Origin: Planctomycetota bacterium
Lineage (GTDB): Bacteria; Planctomycetota; Phycisphaerae; UBA1845; PWPN01
Length of the DNA: 64,000 nucleotides
Assembly (NCBI GenBank): GCA_022711465.1
Contig: JAKLEZ010000004.1
Coordinates: 1-64,000 of the forward strand
Reading direction: 5' to 3'
This document shows positions 1 to 10,069 of this stretch, piece by piece; the first letter of the stretch is position 1, and every line of letters begins with the position of its first letter. A program made the translations under genes and the position numbers. The notes beneath the pieces were generated by a model. That model saw nothing but the letters and a program-made list of their open reading frames with translations, did no database searches and had not been told where the DNA came from.

Positions 1-277
1 CAGACACCGGCCGGTTTGTCAAGCCCAAAATGAATGCGAATCTGCTCGGCACCCCTGCCGAGTCCATCAATGCTTGTCATGAGCTGGGGTTACGTGTGCA
101 GGAAAGAGTCAGTTGCGGAATCGCTGAATAACGCCTGGCAGGAACTGACCGATCAGCTGTTCGTTGACGCCGGCTGGAACATGGTCGAGGTCCTGAACGC
201 CAAAGCGACCAACAGCATCCTCTCCCAGTACACCTGGGGGCTGGACATAAGCGGGCTTTCCGGTGTGGAGGTCAGAA
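1..277 (+). pseudogene. RHS/YD-repeat protein remnant, frameshifted, truncated by window edge
   Basis: Two reading frames together give an RHS-core-like segment. One frame (from base 3, ending at a TAA at 129-131) reads ...CHELGLRVQERVS, which resembles the 'YDELGRRVQKRV' step of RHS core domains. Another frame then continues through 'NNAWQELTDQLF', 'AGWNMVEVLN' and 'SQYTWGLDISG', which match the usual 'W..TD.LFVYDGWN..E.L', '...YTWGLDLSG' pattern. The switch of frame lies near 105-130, and similarity fades after about base 277, so no intact C-terminus exists. RHS proteins are large secreted or surface wall-associated proteins or toxin carriers. This looks like a decayed end of one whose 5' part lies outside the window. 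The family call rests on motif memory, not alignment. Confidence 0.6.
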
Positions 278-1030
278 CGGGGACGCAGTTCGTTCACAAT
301 CGGGTCGTGTCTCCGTTTCGATTCCCCTGGCGGAGCAGAAACCCCTGGGCCCACGCATGAGGTAATGCGTTGACTGGCGCATATCACTGAATTGGGCGAA
401 GATAAGGCGACTGCGCCAAGCAACCTGCGAAACGAGGAAACGAAAGGGGCCTGCAAGAGGATAGGACCCGGATAGCGACTCACCTGCCATTCTCTAGAGA
501 GAGGTATCCTCGAGACTGGCACGGAGACGCTCACAGACTCATTTCCACGGTCGCAAGTAACGGCCTCCCACACCTCCTGCACTTCGCTTTCATAAGTGTC
601 TTCCAAGAGCGGGGTTACGCCTTTGAGTGGCCGCCGCGGCGGTGGTGGAAAACCAACGCGAAGGGGCGGAGAAGGCCGTCTGTCACCCATGAACGCGCTG
701 CAAGTGAAGGAACATGCTGGAAATCGCCGGGGCGGGGGCTATACTGAAATCGTCCACGGCGGCTGCAAGTGGTTTGGATGGCGGGGAAGTCCTGTGGTGG
801 CCGGCGGCCGTGAGATGCATCAAGTGAGATCATGCATCTCCAGGGCGTGCTGTCGATCCCACTTCGAGACCGATTCCTCGCTTTTCAGGGGTGGATCCGC
901 GGAGGATCCAATGCCACGTCGGTGTCAGTTGCTTTGTATCTGACATATCCGCAATGCGGTTGGGCGTTGACCGTGCGGTGTTGGGCAAATGTCCAGAAAC
1001 CGGGCTTGTCCCTTGATGGAGGAAGAAGTG
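278..1030. other. Gene-free stretch upstream of the PEP-CTERM gene
   Basis: No frame shows convincing protein-like composition or a ribosome binding site. The open frames on both strands are rich in Arg/Pro/Ser and look like chance frames in GC-rich DNA. It may be decayed sequence continuing from the RHS remnant. It contains a perfect 9-bp inverted repeat at 812-840 and a GGATCC-N5-GGATCC palindrome near 892-908, and it must hold the promoter of the next gene, for which no good -35/-10 pair was recognised. Confidence 0.5.
812..840. repeat. Perfect 9-bp inverted repeat (hairpin)
   Basis: GAGATGCAT at 812-820 pairs with ATGCATCTC at 832-840 around an 11-nt loop. No T-tract follows on either strand, so it is not a classical intrinsic terminator. 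It could be a protein-binding site or a structured leader for the gene starting at 1031. Confidence 0.5.
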
Positions 1031-2203
1031 ATGAAGCGAATAGGCTTTCTAATCGTGGTGTGGGGGCTGGCGGCTGCAGAAACAGGATTGGCGGACATGG
1101 GCAGCGTTGCGTCGTCCCCCTTGTCCGACTTCGTGATCTTCTCAGGCGGCGGTTTGACCCCCTCTGGCGGCGACGAGACCTCAATCGGCGGACACACCGC
1201 CATCACCGGGAATATCGGCAGCAACCAGGATCTCTTCCAGCAAGGGAATCCGCTGCCGGGCTATCCCGCACAGCTCAACGGCTCGGCCTACGCCGGTGGC
1301 GACTTGAGGTTTGGCCAGGATCTCGCTGTCGGCAGTTCGTCCGGGCCGCTGCGCGAGGTTGTGGCCAACGCCGCTGCGAGTATCGGTGGGGGAGCAAACA
1401 TCTACGGCAATTTGTACGGGAATTCTGTCACCTTGGGACAGCTCACGGGCATACGGCAGGTCGGCGGCATCGGTGGCAACGTGCAGTACACAACCAGCTA
1501 CTTCCCCTCCACCTCGATCGTCGAGGGGTCGGTGTCGACTCCCTCTTCGAAGACGTTTGGGCTCATCAACATGCCGGCGGCCACCAGCTTCACGGCCGGC
1601 GGCGCGGACCAGACGGTACCTACCGGCCAAGGTCAGTCTCTGACACTCGCCCCCGGTACGTACGGCGCGCTGAAAACCTCCTCTCAGAACCAATCGGTGA
1701 TCTTGTCATCGGGCGACTACTACTTTGACTCGATTGCCACTCAAGGAGGCTTTAATCTGAAAATCGACACGTCCGGCGGCCCTGTCAGCATCTACGTCGT
1801 TGACGACGCGGATTTTGCCGGACGTCAGACGCTCTGGGTCAAGGGCACCGGAACGGGCGGCGACTTCGTGAAGATCGACCAGGCGCCGTCGTTGGCCGGC
1901 CTTATCTACCTGGAGACCCATGGGAAGTTCATCATGGGAGGCGGTCTTGACGGGGCTCATGATATCTGGGGCGGCACCGTCTATGCCTCGATGCTCGAAG
2001 GCCTGTCAGCCGAAGTGGACATCGGCCAGTACATGGACTGGTACGGCGCGGCCTACGCCTACGATTCGTTTGCCGTCGCCGACCACGGGATGTGGACCTA
2101 TGTGCCGCTTGCCCGCACGGTTATCCCCGCCCCGGCGGCAGCTGGGCTCGCCGTGATTGGCCTTGGTCTGGTCGGCTGGGTGAAGAAGAGGCGGCTTGCA
2201 TGA
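1031..2203 (+). CDS. PEP-CTERM-type sorted exported protein with DUF7305-like repeats
   Basis: A 390-residue exported protein. The start at 1031 is chosen because GGAGGAAG lies just upstream and a signal peptide (MKRIGFLIVVWGLAAAETGLA) follows at once. The body is Gly/Ser/Thr-rich and includes the pattern 'LAPGTYGAL...ILSSGDYYFDSI...GGPVSIYVVDDADF', typical of the beta-helical DUF7305-like domains in pilus- or adhesin-associated surface proteins. The C-terminus has a short 'VIPAPAAAG' motif, a hydrophobic segment and a KKRR cluster, the three-part PEP-CTERM/exosortase sorting signal in a variant form. The expected fate is exosortase processing and surface or matrix display; no exosortase gene is in the window. 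The binding role is unknown. Confidence 0.8.
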   Translation: MKRIGFLIVVWGLAAAETGLADMGSVASSPLSDFVIFSGGGLTPSGGDETSIGGHTAITGNIGSNQDLFQQGNPLPGYPAQLNGSAYAGGDLRFGQDLAVGSSSGPLREVVANAAASIGGGANIYGNLYGNSVTLGQLTGIRQVGGIGGNVQYTTSYFPSTSIVEGSVSTPSSKTFGLINMPAATSFTAGGADQTVPTGQGQSLTLAPGTYGALKTSSQNQSVILSSGDYYFDSIATQGGFNLKIDTSGGPVSIYVVDDADFAGRQTLWVKGTGTGGDFVKIDQAPSLAGLIYLETHGKFIMGGGLDGAHDIWGGTVYASMLEGLSAEVDIGQYMDWYGAAYAYDSFAVADHGMWTYVPLARTVIPAPAAAGLAVIGLGLVGWVKKRRLA

Positions 2204-2334
2204 TCAATGGGCCACTGCCGGTCATCGAAGCGAGGCACCAAGTCAGGACGTGACCGCAGGGCCGTCCGTCTCTGGGCGGTCCTGTGCTTGGGGGGACAAT
2301 GCAGGCGCCGGCGCTTGGCGTCACGTGGGGGCAT

Positions 2335-2408
2335 TGGGCGATACCGGACTCGAACCAGTGACCTTCTCGGTGTAAGCGAGACGCTCTAGCCAACTGAGCT
2401 AATCGCCC
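2335..2408 (-). tRNA. tRNA-Val (anticodon UAC)
   Basis: The minus strand folds into a full cloverleaf. The acceptor arm GGGCGAU pairs with AUCGCCC. The D arm is GCUC...GAGC, the anticodon stem UCUCG/CGAGA has loop CUUACAC (anticodon UAC), and the T arm is ACUGG-UUCGAGU-CCGGU. The discriminator is A. CCA is not encoded, so the CCA-adding enzyme at 23867-25105 would be needed. No other tRNA gene was seen nearby. Confidence 0.95.
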
Positions 2409-2503
2409 CCGCGCATCACGGCTCGCCTGCGTGCATTGCGGCAAATCGCCTCCATGCATCACAGGCGAGCGTCATTGTACCGGCTCGGTATTGGGGTAAC
2501 AAC

Positions 2504-2799
2504 TCAACGGCGATCGGCATCAACACGCTGGCCAGCGGTGGCCATCCAAACGTACAGCTCAACGATCGTGCTGGTCATGGTCTGCATGAGCGCCAAGAGC
2601 CGCGTGAACTCCTCAAGAGAAATGACGACGGAATCCTGTGATTCTGGGGCGGCCGGCGGGATGTCTGCATCGGCGAACAAGACTCTGCTCCTCGGTCCAG
2701 GCCGACAGGCGACTCCGCCATCAGCATGAACTCCACACCTCCAAGTCCCTGGTCGGTCCTCGACGCGCCCAGGCCAAAGGGCATGATCGTCGGTTTCAA
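2504..2799 (-). pseudogene. Small unknown gene, probably frameshifted
   Basis: Two overlapping minus-strand frames each look coding over part of their length. The upstream part (from a TTG at 2799) reads KPTIMPFGLGASRTDQGLGG..., and the downstream part reads ADADIPPAAPES..., then an amphipathic or hydrophobic helix (ISLEEFTRLLALMQTMTS...), ending at a TGA at 2504-2506. Joining them needs one frame change near 2670-2695. The product would be about 95 residues. I do not recognise the family. It could instead be a short intact protein starting at an alternative codon near 2675. No good ribosome binding site is evident. Confidence 0.35.
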
Positions 2800-2922
2800 A
2801 CCGAAATCTTGAGGAAAAGCAGGGAAAATGCTCCATTTAATCGTGTACCTGGAGCGTGGCGCTCGAGAATGGCACGGAAAATGCTAGCTCTCGCCGCCGG
2901 CCCGAGAGGCCGCCTCGCCCGG

Positions 2923-3642
2923 TCACGAGTTCCGGCCAGCCTCCAGGGCCTCAACCCGCCGCGCGAGCTCCAGCAGATAGCTGCGCCATTCCGCCAACTC
3001 GGCCTCGAGTCGGGCAAGGTCGCCCCCACCGGGCGACGTCGCTCCGGCTGCCCGCTCCACAGAAGGCCGCACCAGCCCCGGTGGTGCACAACTCTCACAC
3101 CGCCCGGCAGTGGTGACGACATGGGCCACCGTCGGTTGCTCACCCTCCGGGTAGAACAGGTGGGTGAAGCGGATGGCGGACTGCCCCGGCTCACGAGGCA
3201 GGGGCGCGACAACCGGGGGTTCGCAGGTCCGCAAGGCCTCCAGAACGGTATGGATGGCATCGAGATCCTCGAAGGCCACAAGCCGCGACCCGCGCGAACG
3301 CAGCTCACCCGGAGTCTGCGGTCCCCGGAGCAAGAGCTCGGCCACAATCGCCCGCTCCCGCGGTCCCCAGCCAAAGCAGACGTCGATCTTGTGCTTGAAG
3401 CGGTCGGTTCGCGCTCCCGGGGCAGGCAGGATCTGCTCGACCAGGCCGCGCTTTCGAAGAGCATCCAGCGTGGCACTGACCGCCACCTCGTCCAGCTCCA
3501 TGATCGGATCGCGATTGTTGCGTTGGTTACACGCGGCGACGACGGCGTGGGCCGTCATGGGGTAGTATTCCGGCTGGGCCATCGACTTCTCCAGGAGGAC
3601 GCCAATCACTCGCCGCTCGTGTTCGCTGAGCATCATATTCAT
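2923..3642 (-). CDS. yceH: YceH-family (DUF480) winged-helix protein
   Basis: 239 residues, matching the DUF480/YceH family: it opens with 'LSEHERRVIGVLLEKSM', followed by 'YYPMT..AVVAACNQ..NRDP', the hallmark N-terminal winged helix, and a second winged-helix half. The C-terminus ends in a short predicted coiled coil (LARLEAELAEWRSYLLELARR), also usual for the family. The molecular function of YceH is not firmly established. It is the last gene of the minus-strand run from cdsA, 42 bases after the CNNM protein gene. Confidence 0.9.
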   Translation of the reverse strand: MNMMLSEHERRVIGVLLEKSMAQPEYYPMTAHAVVAACNQRNNRDPIMELDEVAVSATLDALRKRGLVEQILPAPGARTDRFKHKIDVCFGWGPRERAIVAELLLRGPQTPGELRSRGSRLVAFEDLDAIHTVLEALRTCEPPVVAPLPREPGQSAIRFTHLFYPEGEQPTVAHVVTTAGRCESCAPPGLVRPSVERAAGATSPGGGDLARLEAELAEWRSYLLELARRVEALEAGRNS

Positions 3643-3684
3643 CAGGCGTGTCCTTTCTCGCGGAGAGGGGCCGCGTATCCGCCG

Positions 3685-4959
3685 TCAGTGAGCGGGCTCG
3701 TCCGACACGACCTGGATGCGCAAGCGGTTGATCTTCCGCTCTTCGGCGTCCAGGACGCTGAACCGGATGTTGCGGTAGCTCAGTTCTTCGCCCGCTGCCG
3801 GGATCTTGCCCATCTCGCTGAACAGGAAGCCGCCGACCGTGTCGTAGTCCCTGTCCTCGGGCAGTTCGATGCCGAGTTCGTGGTTCAGTTCGTCAATGTG
3901 TACCCGAGCATCGACTTCCACCGTTTTGTCGTCGATGCGGCGAATGCTCTCGGGCGCAGGGTTCTCATACTCGTCGGCGATGTCACCCACGATCTCCTCG
4001 ATGATGTCCTCGATCGTCACCAGGCCGGCGGTCCCGCCATACTCGTCAACGACAATGGCCAGGTGGACCTTCTTCTCGCGCAGCTCGGTCAACAGGTCGG
4101 GGATGCGCTTGGTCTCGGGCACAAAGGGTACCTTCCGCATCGCCTCGAGCGGCTCGAACTCGTCGCGATCGGTGAACATGAGCAGATCCTTGGCGTACAA
4201 CACCCCCCGTACGTCGTCGAGGCTGTCGCCGTAAATGGGGATGCGCGAGTGCCCTTCGCGGGCGATGAACTCCTTGGCCTCGTCCAGCGTGATGCTGGCC
4301 GGCAAGGCCACCATTTCGGTCCGGGGAGTCATGATCTGGGCAACGTGCTTGTCGCGAAGACCCATCACCGACTGGATCATCTCGGCGTCCTCTTCGTGAA
4401 CCGCACCTGCCAGTTCGCCCTCGCTGACTGCCCCCAGGATCTGCTGCTCGATCTGGTCGGCCTCGGCTTCCTCTTCGTCGGCAAGCGGAACACCCGCCAG
4501 GCGGCGGACCAGGCCGTTGAACAGACGCTGGATGGCCAGGAAGGGAAAGAGGAGCATGCGCAGAAGCAGCAGTGCCGGCAGGGTCGCGGCCAGATACCCG
4601 TCACCGGCGTACCGCGCCCACGCGTGGGGCAAGGCAACACCCAGAATCAAGACCACCAGAACAGAGAGGGTGAAGACTGTGATGTAGCCGGCCCTCGCGT
4701 GAGCGGTCGGGCCAAAGCCGAAGGCATGGGCGATCAGCAGAACCAGCCCGAGAATCGAACAGATGCGGACAACCGAGGTGGAGAAGATGAGATCGTCGCG
4801 GCACTCGGTCAGTCGATCCAGCAGTGACGCCCTCCCGCTTCTCTCCAGTCGCTCGGCGAGCTGCACGCGAGAGAAATGCCGGAGAGCGACGTTCGCAGTC
4901 GTGCTCAAGGTGGCCAGGACGGCAAGTCCCAGCCCGATGAACAGTTCCGAGTCGGGCAC
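3685..4959 (-). CDS. CNNM/CBS-domain membrane protein (CorC/HlyC-type)
   Basis: 424 residues with the classic three-part layout. An N-terminal DUF21/CNNM membrane region has four hydrophobic segments (about residues 5-25, 62-85, 92-115 and 125-150). A pair of CBS domains follows at about 215-335, with the signature 'DEYGGTAGLVTIEDIIEEIVGDI' split across CBS2. A CorC_HlyC transporter-associated domain lies at about 345-420. The family is implicated in Mg2+/Co2+ handling and was historically called hemolysin-like. It lies 5 bases after ybeY, in the conserved phoH-pgpH-ybeY-corC order, so co-transcription is likely. A DUF21 helix lacks the usual proline-rich consensus as far as I can see, so substrate assignment is uncertain. 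Confidence 0.9.
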   Translation of the reverse strand: MPDSELFIGLGLAVLATLSTTANVALRHFSRVQLAERLERSGRASLLDRLTECRDDLIFSTSVVRICSILGLVLLIAHAFGFGPTAHARAGYITVFTLSVLVVLILGVALPHAWARYAGDGYLAATLPALLLLRMLLFPFLAIQRLFNGLVRRLAGVPLADEEEAEADQIEQQILGAVSEGELAGAVHEEDAEMIQSVMGLRDKHVAQIMTPRTEMVALPASITLDEAKEFIAREGHSRIPIYGDSLDDVRGVLYAKDLLMFTDRDEFEPLEAMRKVPFVPETKRIPDLLTELREKKVHLAIVVDEYGGTAGLVTIEDIIEEIVGDIADEYENPAPESIRRIDDKTVEVDARVHIDELNHELGIELPEDRDYDTVGGFLFSEMGKIPAAGEELSYRNIRFSVLDAEERKINRLRIQVVSDEPAH

Positions 4960-4964
4960 GTTGG

Positions 4965-5453
4965 CTACACCCTTCCTTCTCGCGGTGCGAGGCGACAGGC
5001 GGAGTCAGGCCGATCGGCCAGCCGAGACAGGACAGCATTCTCCTGCCGCCGCATCCGCCTGCGTTGGGAGGCAGTTTTATCATCGTGGCCGAGCAGATGC
5101 AATACACCGTGAACGACGTAACGCAACACTTCCTGGTCGATCCTCAGGCCCAGCGCCCGGGCCTGCCGGGCGGCGGTCTCGGCGGATATGACGATCTCGC
5201 CCTCGAGCTCGCCATCGCGCGGATGGTCGCGCAGGTCAAAACTCATGACGTCCGTCGCCCGAGGATCCGCAAGGTAGCGCCCGTGCAACAGGGCAATCGT
5301 GGCATCGTCGACGACGGCCACGCCGATCGCCCGAATAGACTGATCGCCTGCCGCAGCCCGCACCGCCGCCCTGATCCGCGACCTCGACAGGCCGGCGACG
5401 CGACACACCATGCGAACGGTGACCGGGGCACCAGCGGCAGGAGCGGGGGTCAT
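4965..5453 (-). CDS. ybeY: Endoribonuclease YbeY (16S rRNA maturation)
   Basis: 162 residues. The zinc-binding motif HGVLHLLGHDD (HxxxHxxGHDD type) is complete near residue 114, and 'DVMSFDL' precedes it as in YbeY proteins. The enzyme is a single-strand endoribonuclease acting in 16S rRNA 3' maturation and ribosome quality control. Its ATG overlaps the stop of pgpH (ATGA, 5450-5453), indicating translational coupling. The N-terminus is slightly longer than usual and alanine/proline-rich. Confidence 0.93.
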   Translation of the reverse strand: MTPAPAAGAPVTVRMVCRVAGLSRSRIRAAVRAAAGDQSIRAIGVAVVDDATIALLHGRYLADPRATDVMSFDLRDHPRDGELEGEIVISAETAARQARALGLRIDQEVLRYVVHGVLHLLGHDDKTASQRRRMRRQENAVLSRLADRPDSACRLAPREGRV

Positions 5454-7894
5454 GGTGAGCTACTCGCGGGAGCGGGTTCGACCGCGTCGGCGACCGGCTG
5501 GGCCGGAACCACAACCGCCGGCTTGGAAGCCTCGACCGAAGGCCTGGGCAACTTCGGCTCCTGCTGGGTCGGGATCCGCGGCACGCTCCCGCCGGCCTTG
5601 GGATACTTGATCCGGCCATGGTGGATCGCGCACAGGCTCTTGACGATCGTCTGCTCGACGAGGTTCAGATCACGGAGCGTGATGTCGCATTCGTCAAACT
5701 GCCCGTCGGTGAGCCGGTCCATGACCACCTGGTGGACGGTGCTCTCGATACGGCCGGGCGTCGGTTCCGACAGGGCCCGGACGGCGCCTTCGCAGCCGTC
5801 GCAGATCATCAGGATCGCCGACTCGCGGGAGCGGGGCTTGGGGCCAGGATAGCGGAACTCGCTCTCGGGTATCTCGCGATCGTGCTTGCCGGTCTTCTTG
5901 GCAGCAGCCTCGGTGGCCATGTGGTGGAAGTAGCGAACCACCGTGGTGCCGTGATGCTCGAGGATGAACTGATGAAGGATGCGCGGCAGCCCATAGGTCT
6001 TGGCCATCTCCAGGCCGTCCTTGACGTGTCCGGTGATGATGAGCAGGCTCATGGTCGGCGACAGCCGGTCATGGCGATTCATCCGGGCTTCCTGGTTCTC
6101 GACGAAGTAATCGGTCTTCTGGACCTTACCGATGTCGTGGTAGAGAGCCCCGACGCGGGCGAGCAGGCCGTTGGCCCCGATGGCCCCGGCGGCCGCTTCA
6201 CTCATCTGGCTCAGCACCAGCGAGTGGCTGTATGTTCCCGGCGCTTCCTGGGCCAGTCGGCGGAGGAGCGGACGACTGGCGTCGCACCACTCCAGCAGGG
6301 TCATGCTCGTGGCGATGCCAAACCAGCGCTCGAAACTCGGCAGAATCCCCTGAACGAAGAAACCGGCGAACAGGGCCGCCAGGGCGGCGGCGGCCGCATG
6401 CTCGAGAACGTACTTCACGTCCTGGCCATCGTGGAAGCCGACGGCGGTGGCGGCCACAAACGCGGCGGCCGCGGCCATCAGCCCTACCAGGATGATCTTG
6501 CTGCGGGTTCGAACCTCCTGGAGAGTGAAGACGGCAACGCTCATGCCTACCGTGAGGGTCAGAAACAGGCCGAAATCACCACCCGATGCCAGGGTCGCCA
6601 GGATGGCCAGGGTCCCGCCCGTGCCGAAGGCAAACCGCTGATTGTAGGCGATCGTCAGGAGCATGGCCGCCGTCGCGACGAAGGCCAGCGTGAACTCGGC
6701 GGGCGGATGAGCGGGCGACTGGATCTGGTTCAGAAGCCGGGTGCACAGCAGGAGAATCAGCAGGAGCGTCACCAGGCCCAGAGCGCGCGTCGGCTTCTGG
6801 AAGATCCGCTGCTGGTAGATGACAATGTACGTGATCAGGCCGAGCGTCACCATGAGAATGATGATCGCTTTGCCCAGCTCGCCCAACCAACGCTGGCGGT
6901 AGAGCGTAGGGTCGGTGTGCTGAGCCCGTCGAAACTCCTCGTGCTCCTTCTTGAGCAACTCGATCTTCTGAGGCGACAAAACCGTGCGCGCCCGGACGAT
7001 CGGATCACCGGCCTCGTACCGCAGGGTGTAAACCGGGATTCGGTCCTGGGCCTGCTTGGTCGCCTCCTTGGTCGCGTCCTGGTCGTATCGCCAGAGTGGA
7101 ACCGGTTGCGTCTGAGCCCCGCTCTTGTCGGGCGCGCCGGCCAGCACCCGGCGGATCCGCTCCCGAACCGGTCCACGCAGCGCTTCGGGCACCGTCCGCT
7201 CGGCCACCTCGGTGGCGATCTGATCGAGGACCTTCTCGTCGCCCACGTACTGAAGCCGGCTGGTCAGTATCTCGATGTCCGGGGCTTCCTTGGTGTCCTT
7301 GTGACGCAGAACGCTCGTCTGGGGAGTGCCTTCGCGAAAAGTCTTGGCCGGCTTGTGCACCAGGTATTGCCCCCCGAGCTCGCTGAGTACCCTCTTGACC
7401 AGCTTGTCGTACTCGCTGCTCTGGAACTCGTCGGCGGCGTAGGCCCGCAGGGCTGCCAGGCCGGCATCGCTGATGGCCCACCCTTTGGAGAGCAGCTGAG
7501 GGCCAGGGTTCTCAGTTACCGCCTTGACCGTGGCCAGGAGTTCGGTCAGATCGCTGCGCAGCGAGGCCAGCGGCGCGGGGTTCTCGAAATACACATCCGG
7601 GGCATTGATCGCCGCGGCTTGACGCTCCTGCTGCGTACGCTCGGTATCTTCCACTTGGAAGCCGACCCGGGCAACAATGTCATTCTGCACCAGCTCGTTA
7701 CGGTAGCGGGGCATGGAGTCGCCGCCGACCACGAGGATCGCGACCGCAATGGCGTAGAAGCCCACCCAGATTGCCAGCGTCGCAGGATTGACCGCTCGGC
7801 ACAGTCGGCGCCACAGAGTGCCATGATGCTCACTGAGCTGACGCTTGGCTTCCTGGCGCAGGGCCTCGGCTCGGTTTGTCTGTTTCGACCTCAA
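5450..7894 (-). CDS. 7TM-HD-domain c-di-AMP phosphodiesterase-like protein (PgpH/YqfF family)
   Basis: 814 residues in the PgpH order. There is one N-terminal membrane segment (about 42-62), a long extracytoplasmic domain (about 70-345), seven hydrophobic segments (about 350-525), and a C-terminal HD domain carrying YHDIGK near residue 586 plus downstream His and Asp residues. Members hydrolyse cyclic di-AMP in Firmicutes; that activity here is inferred from family. The start appears to be TTG at 7894, nine bases after phoH, because no ATG lies before the first membrane segment. The tail after the HD domain is proline/valine-rich and probably disordered. The phoH-pgpH-ybeY order is the widely conserved one. 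Confidence 0.88.
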   Translation of the reverse strand: MRSKQTNRAEALRQEAKRQLSEHHGTLWRRLCRAVNPATLAIWVGFYAIAVAILVVGGDSMPRYRNELVQNDIVARVGFQVEDTERTQQERQAAAINAPDVYFENPAPLASLRSDLTELLATVKAVTENPGPQLLSKGWAISDAGLAALRAYAADEFQSSEYDKLVKRVLSELGGQYLVHKPAKTFREGTPQTSVLRHKDTKEAPDIEILTSRLQYVGDEKVLDQIATEVAERTVPEALRGPVRERIRRVLAGAPDKSGAQTQPVPLWRYDQDATKEATKQAQDRIPVYTLRYEAGDPIVRARTVLSPQKIELLKKEHEEFRRAQHTDPTLYRQRWLGELGKAIIILMVTLGLITYIVIYQQRIFQKPTRALGLVTLLLILLLCTRLLNQIQSPAHPPAEFTLAFVATAAMLLTIAYNQRFAFGTGGTLAILATLASGGDFGLFLTLTVGMSVAVFTLQEVRTRSKIILVGLMAAAAAFVAATAVGFHDGQDVKYVLEHAAAAALAALFAGFFVQGILPSFERWFGIATSMTLLEWCDASRPLLRRLAQEAPGTYSHSLVLSQMSEAAAGAIGANGLLARVGALYHDIGKVQKTDYFVENQEARMNRHDRLSPTMSLLIITGHVKDGLEMAKTYGLPRILHQFILEHHGTTVVRYFHHMATEAAAKKTGKHDREIPESEFRYPGPKPRSRESAILMICDGCEGAVRALSEPTPGRIESTVHQVVMDRLTDGQFDECDITLRDLNLVEQTIVKSLCAIHHGRIKYPKAGGSVPRIPTQQEPKLPRPSVEASKPAVVVPAQPVADAVEPAPASSSP

Positions 7895-7903
7895 GTTCCA
7901 GGC

Positions 7904-8914
<1,011 letters not shown>

Positions 8915-8941
8915 CGCAAGGCGGTCCAGCCCAGGGCTATT

Positions 8942-9868
8942 CTAGCCGATTCTCGGCATGAAAGTCAGCATCCACCAAGCCACCGGGGCCGCAAACAACG
9001 GCGAATCCAGGAGATCCAGCAGGCCGCCAAAAGCGGGGATCAGGGCGGCCGAATCCTTCACCCCGATGTCCCGCTTGATCGCCGACTCCGCCAGATCCCC
9101 CAGGTGACCGATGACCGCCATAAGAACCCCAAAGACAAGAGCTTGCAGCATGCCAAAGGGCGGCGAGCCAGGCGCGATCGCCGGCCAGAGGGCCGCCCCG
9201 CCGGCCGCAACGGCGGCCGAGAAAACCATCGCGCCCAGAAACCCCTCGACGGTCTTCTTCGGGCTCAGCCACGGGGCAAGGGCGTGGCGACCCAAGCCCA
9301 TTCCGATCAAGTACGCCCCAATGTCCGCCGCCTTGATCGTCAGGACGGTGTAGACCAGGAGTATCGCCCCGGAGGGCCCCGGATCGATGAATCGGATCCG
9401 CACGAAAAACGAGCCGAGCACCCCCAGGTAGACGATCATCAGGACCGTCGTGGCCATCGCCGTAGTCGCTCGTTCTGTTGTCTTGCGGGCCATGGCGGCC
9501 AAGGCGGTGCCGATGACGCCGCCCATCAGCCAGACGGCCGTCATCGACTCGCCGGAGACCGACACACGAGGCGGGAGCCAGGGGATCACGACCAGACCGG
9601 CGCTGACCAGGGCCGCCCAGAGCGTCACCGGCCGATACCCGCCCAGCCGAAGCATCGCCCCAAACTCAAAGGTCGCCAGAACCACCAGCAGCGTGGCAAC
9701 CGCAACCACGGGCAGGCCTGCGAGCCGGACCCCAGTCTGCACCCGGGGGTAGCCGTCCAAACCGATGCCGGGTGGCGGCTCGCCGGCTGACAACCACGTG
9801 TCAAGGGCGATCAGGCCGCCCAAGGCCGCAATCATCAGGCTTCCAAGTAGAACTCTGGATAGCAGCAT
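8942..9868 (-). CDS. cdsA: Phosphatidate cytidylyltransferase
   Basis: 308 residues with about eight membrane segments. The C-terminal family signature is recognisable: 'SAIKRDIGVKD' then 'IPAFGGLLDLLDS'. The enzyme makes CDP-diacylglycerol from phosphatidate and CTP in the cytoplasmic membrane. The canonical signature has HGG and DR-D, whereas here Phe replaces His and Leu replaces Arg. The start at 9868 is preferred over an upstream ATG at 9895 because GGAGAG sits eight bases before it. It heads the run cdsA-phoH-pgpH-ybeY-CNNM-yceH. Confidence 0.88.
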   Translation of the reverse strand: MLLSRVLLGSLMIAALGGLIALDTWLSAGEPPPGIGLDGYPRVQTGVRLAGLPVVAVATLLVVLATFEFGAMLRLGGYRPVTLWAALVSAGLVVIPWLPPRVSVSGESMTAVWLMGGVIGTALAAMARKTTERATTAMATTVLMIVYLGVLGSFFVRIRFIDPGPSGAILLVYTVLTIKAADIGAYLIGMGLGRHALAPWLSPKKTVEGFLGAMVFSAAVAAGGAALWPAIAPGSPPFGMLQALVFGVLMAVIGHLGDLAESAIKRDIGVKDSAALIPAFGGLLDLLDSPLFAAPVAWWMLTFMPRIG

Positions 9869-10069
9869 GGGCCATTCTCTCCAAGGTCCCAGCATATGCT
9901 AAAGGCCGCTGATCCATGCGCCAACCTTCTTGAAGGCAGCCCGTACAGGTACGTGCGGGATCGGCTCAAGACTCTCTGCGAAGGCAGGGCTGAGGCTGCC
10001 TTGAATACGGCGTCAGGACGGTGGGGGGGCTGGTATGCAAAAGTGGGGACCCGCCGGTGGCCCAGCCCG

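Noticed and set aside
2220..2300. A terminator hairpin after the first PEP-CTERM gene
   Set aside because: A long stem can be drawn only with a 2-nt bulge and two G-U pairs and is followed by a G-run rather than a T-tract.
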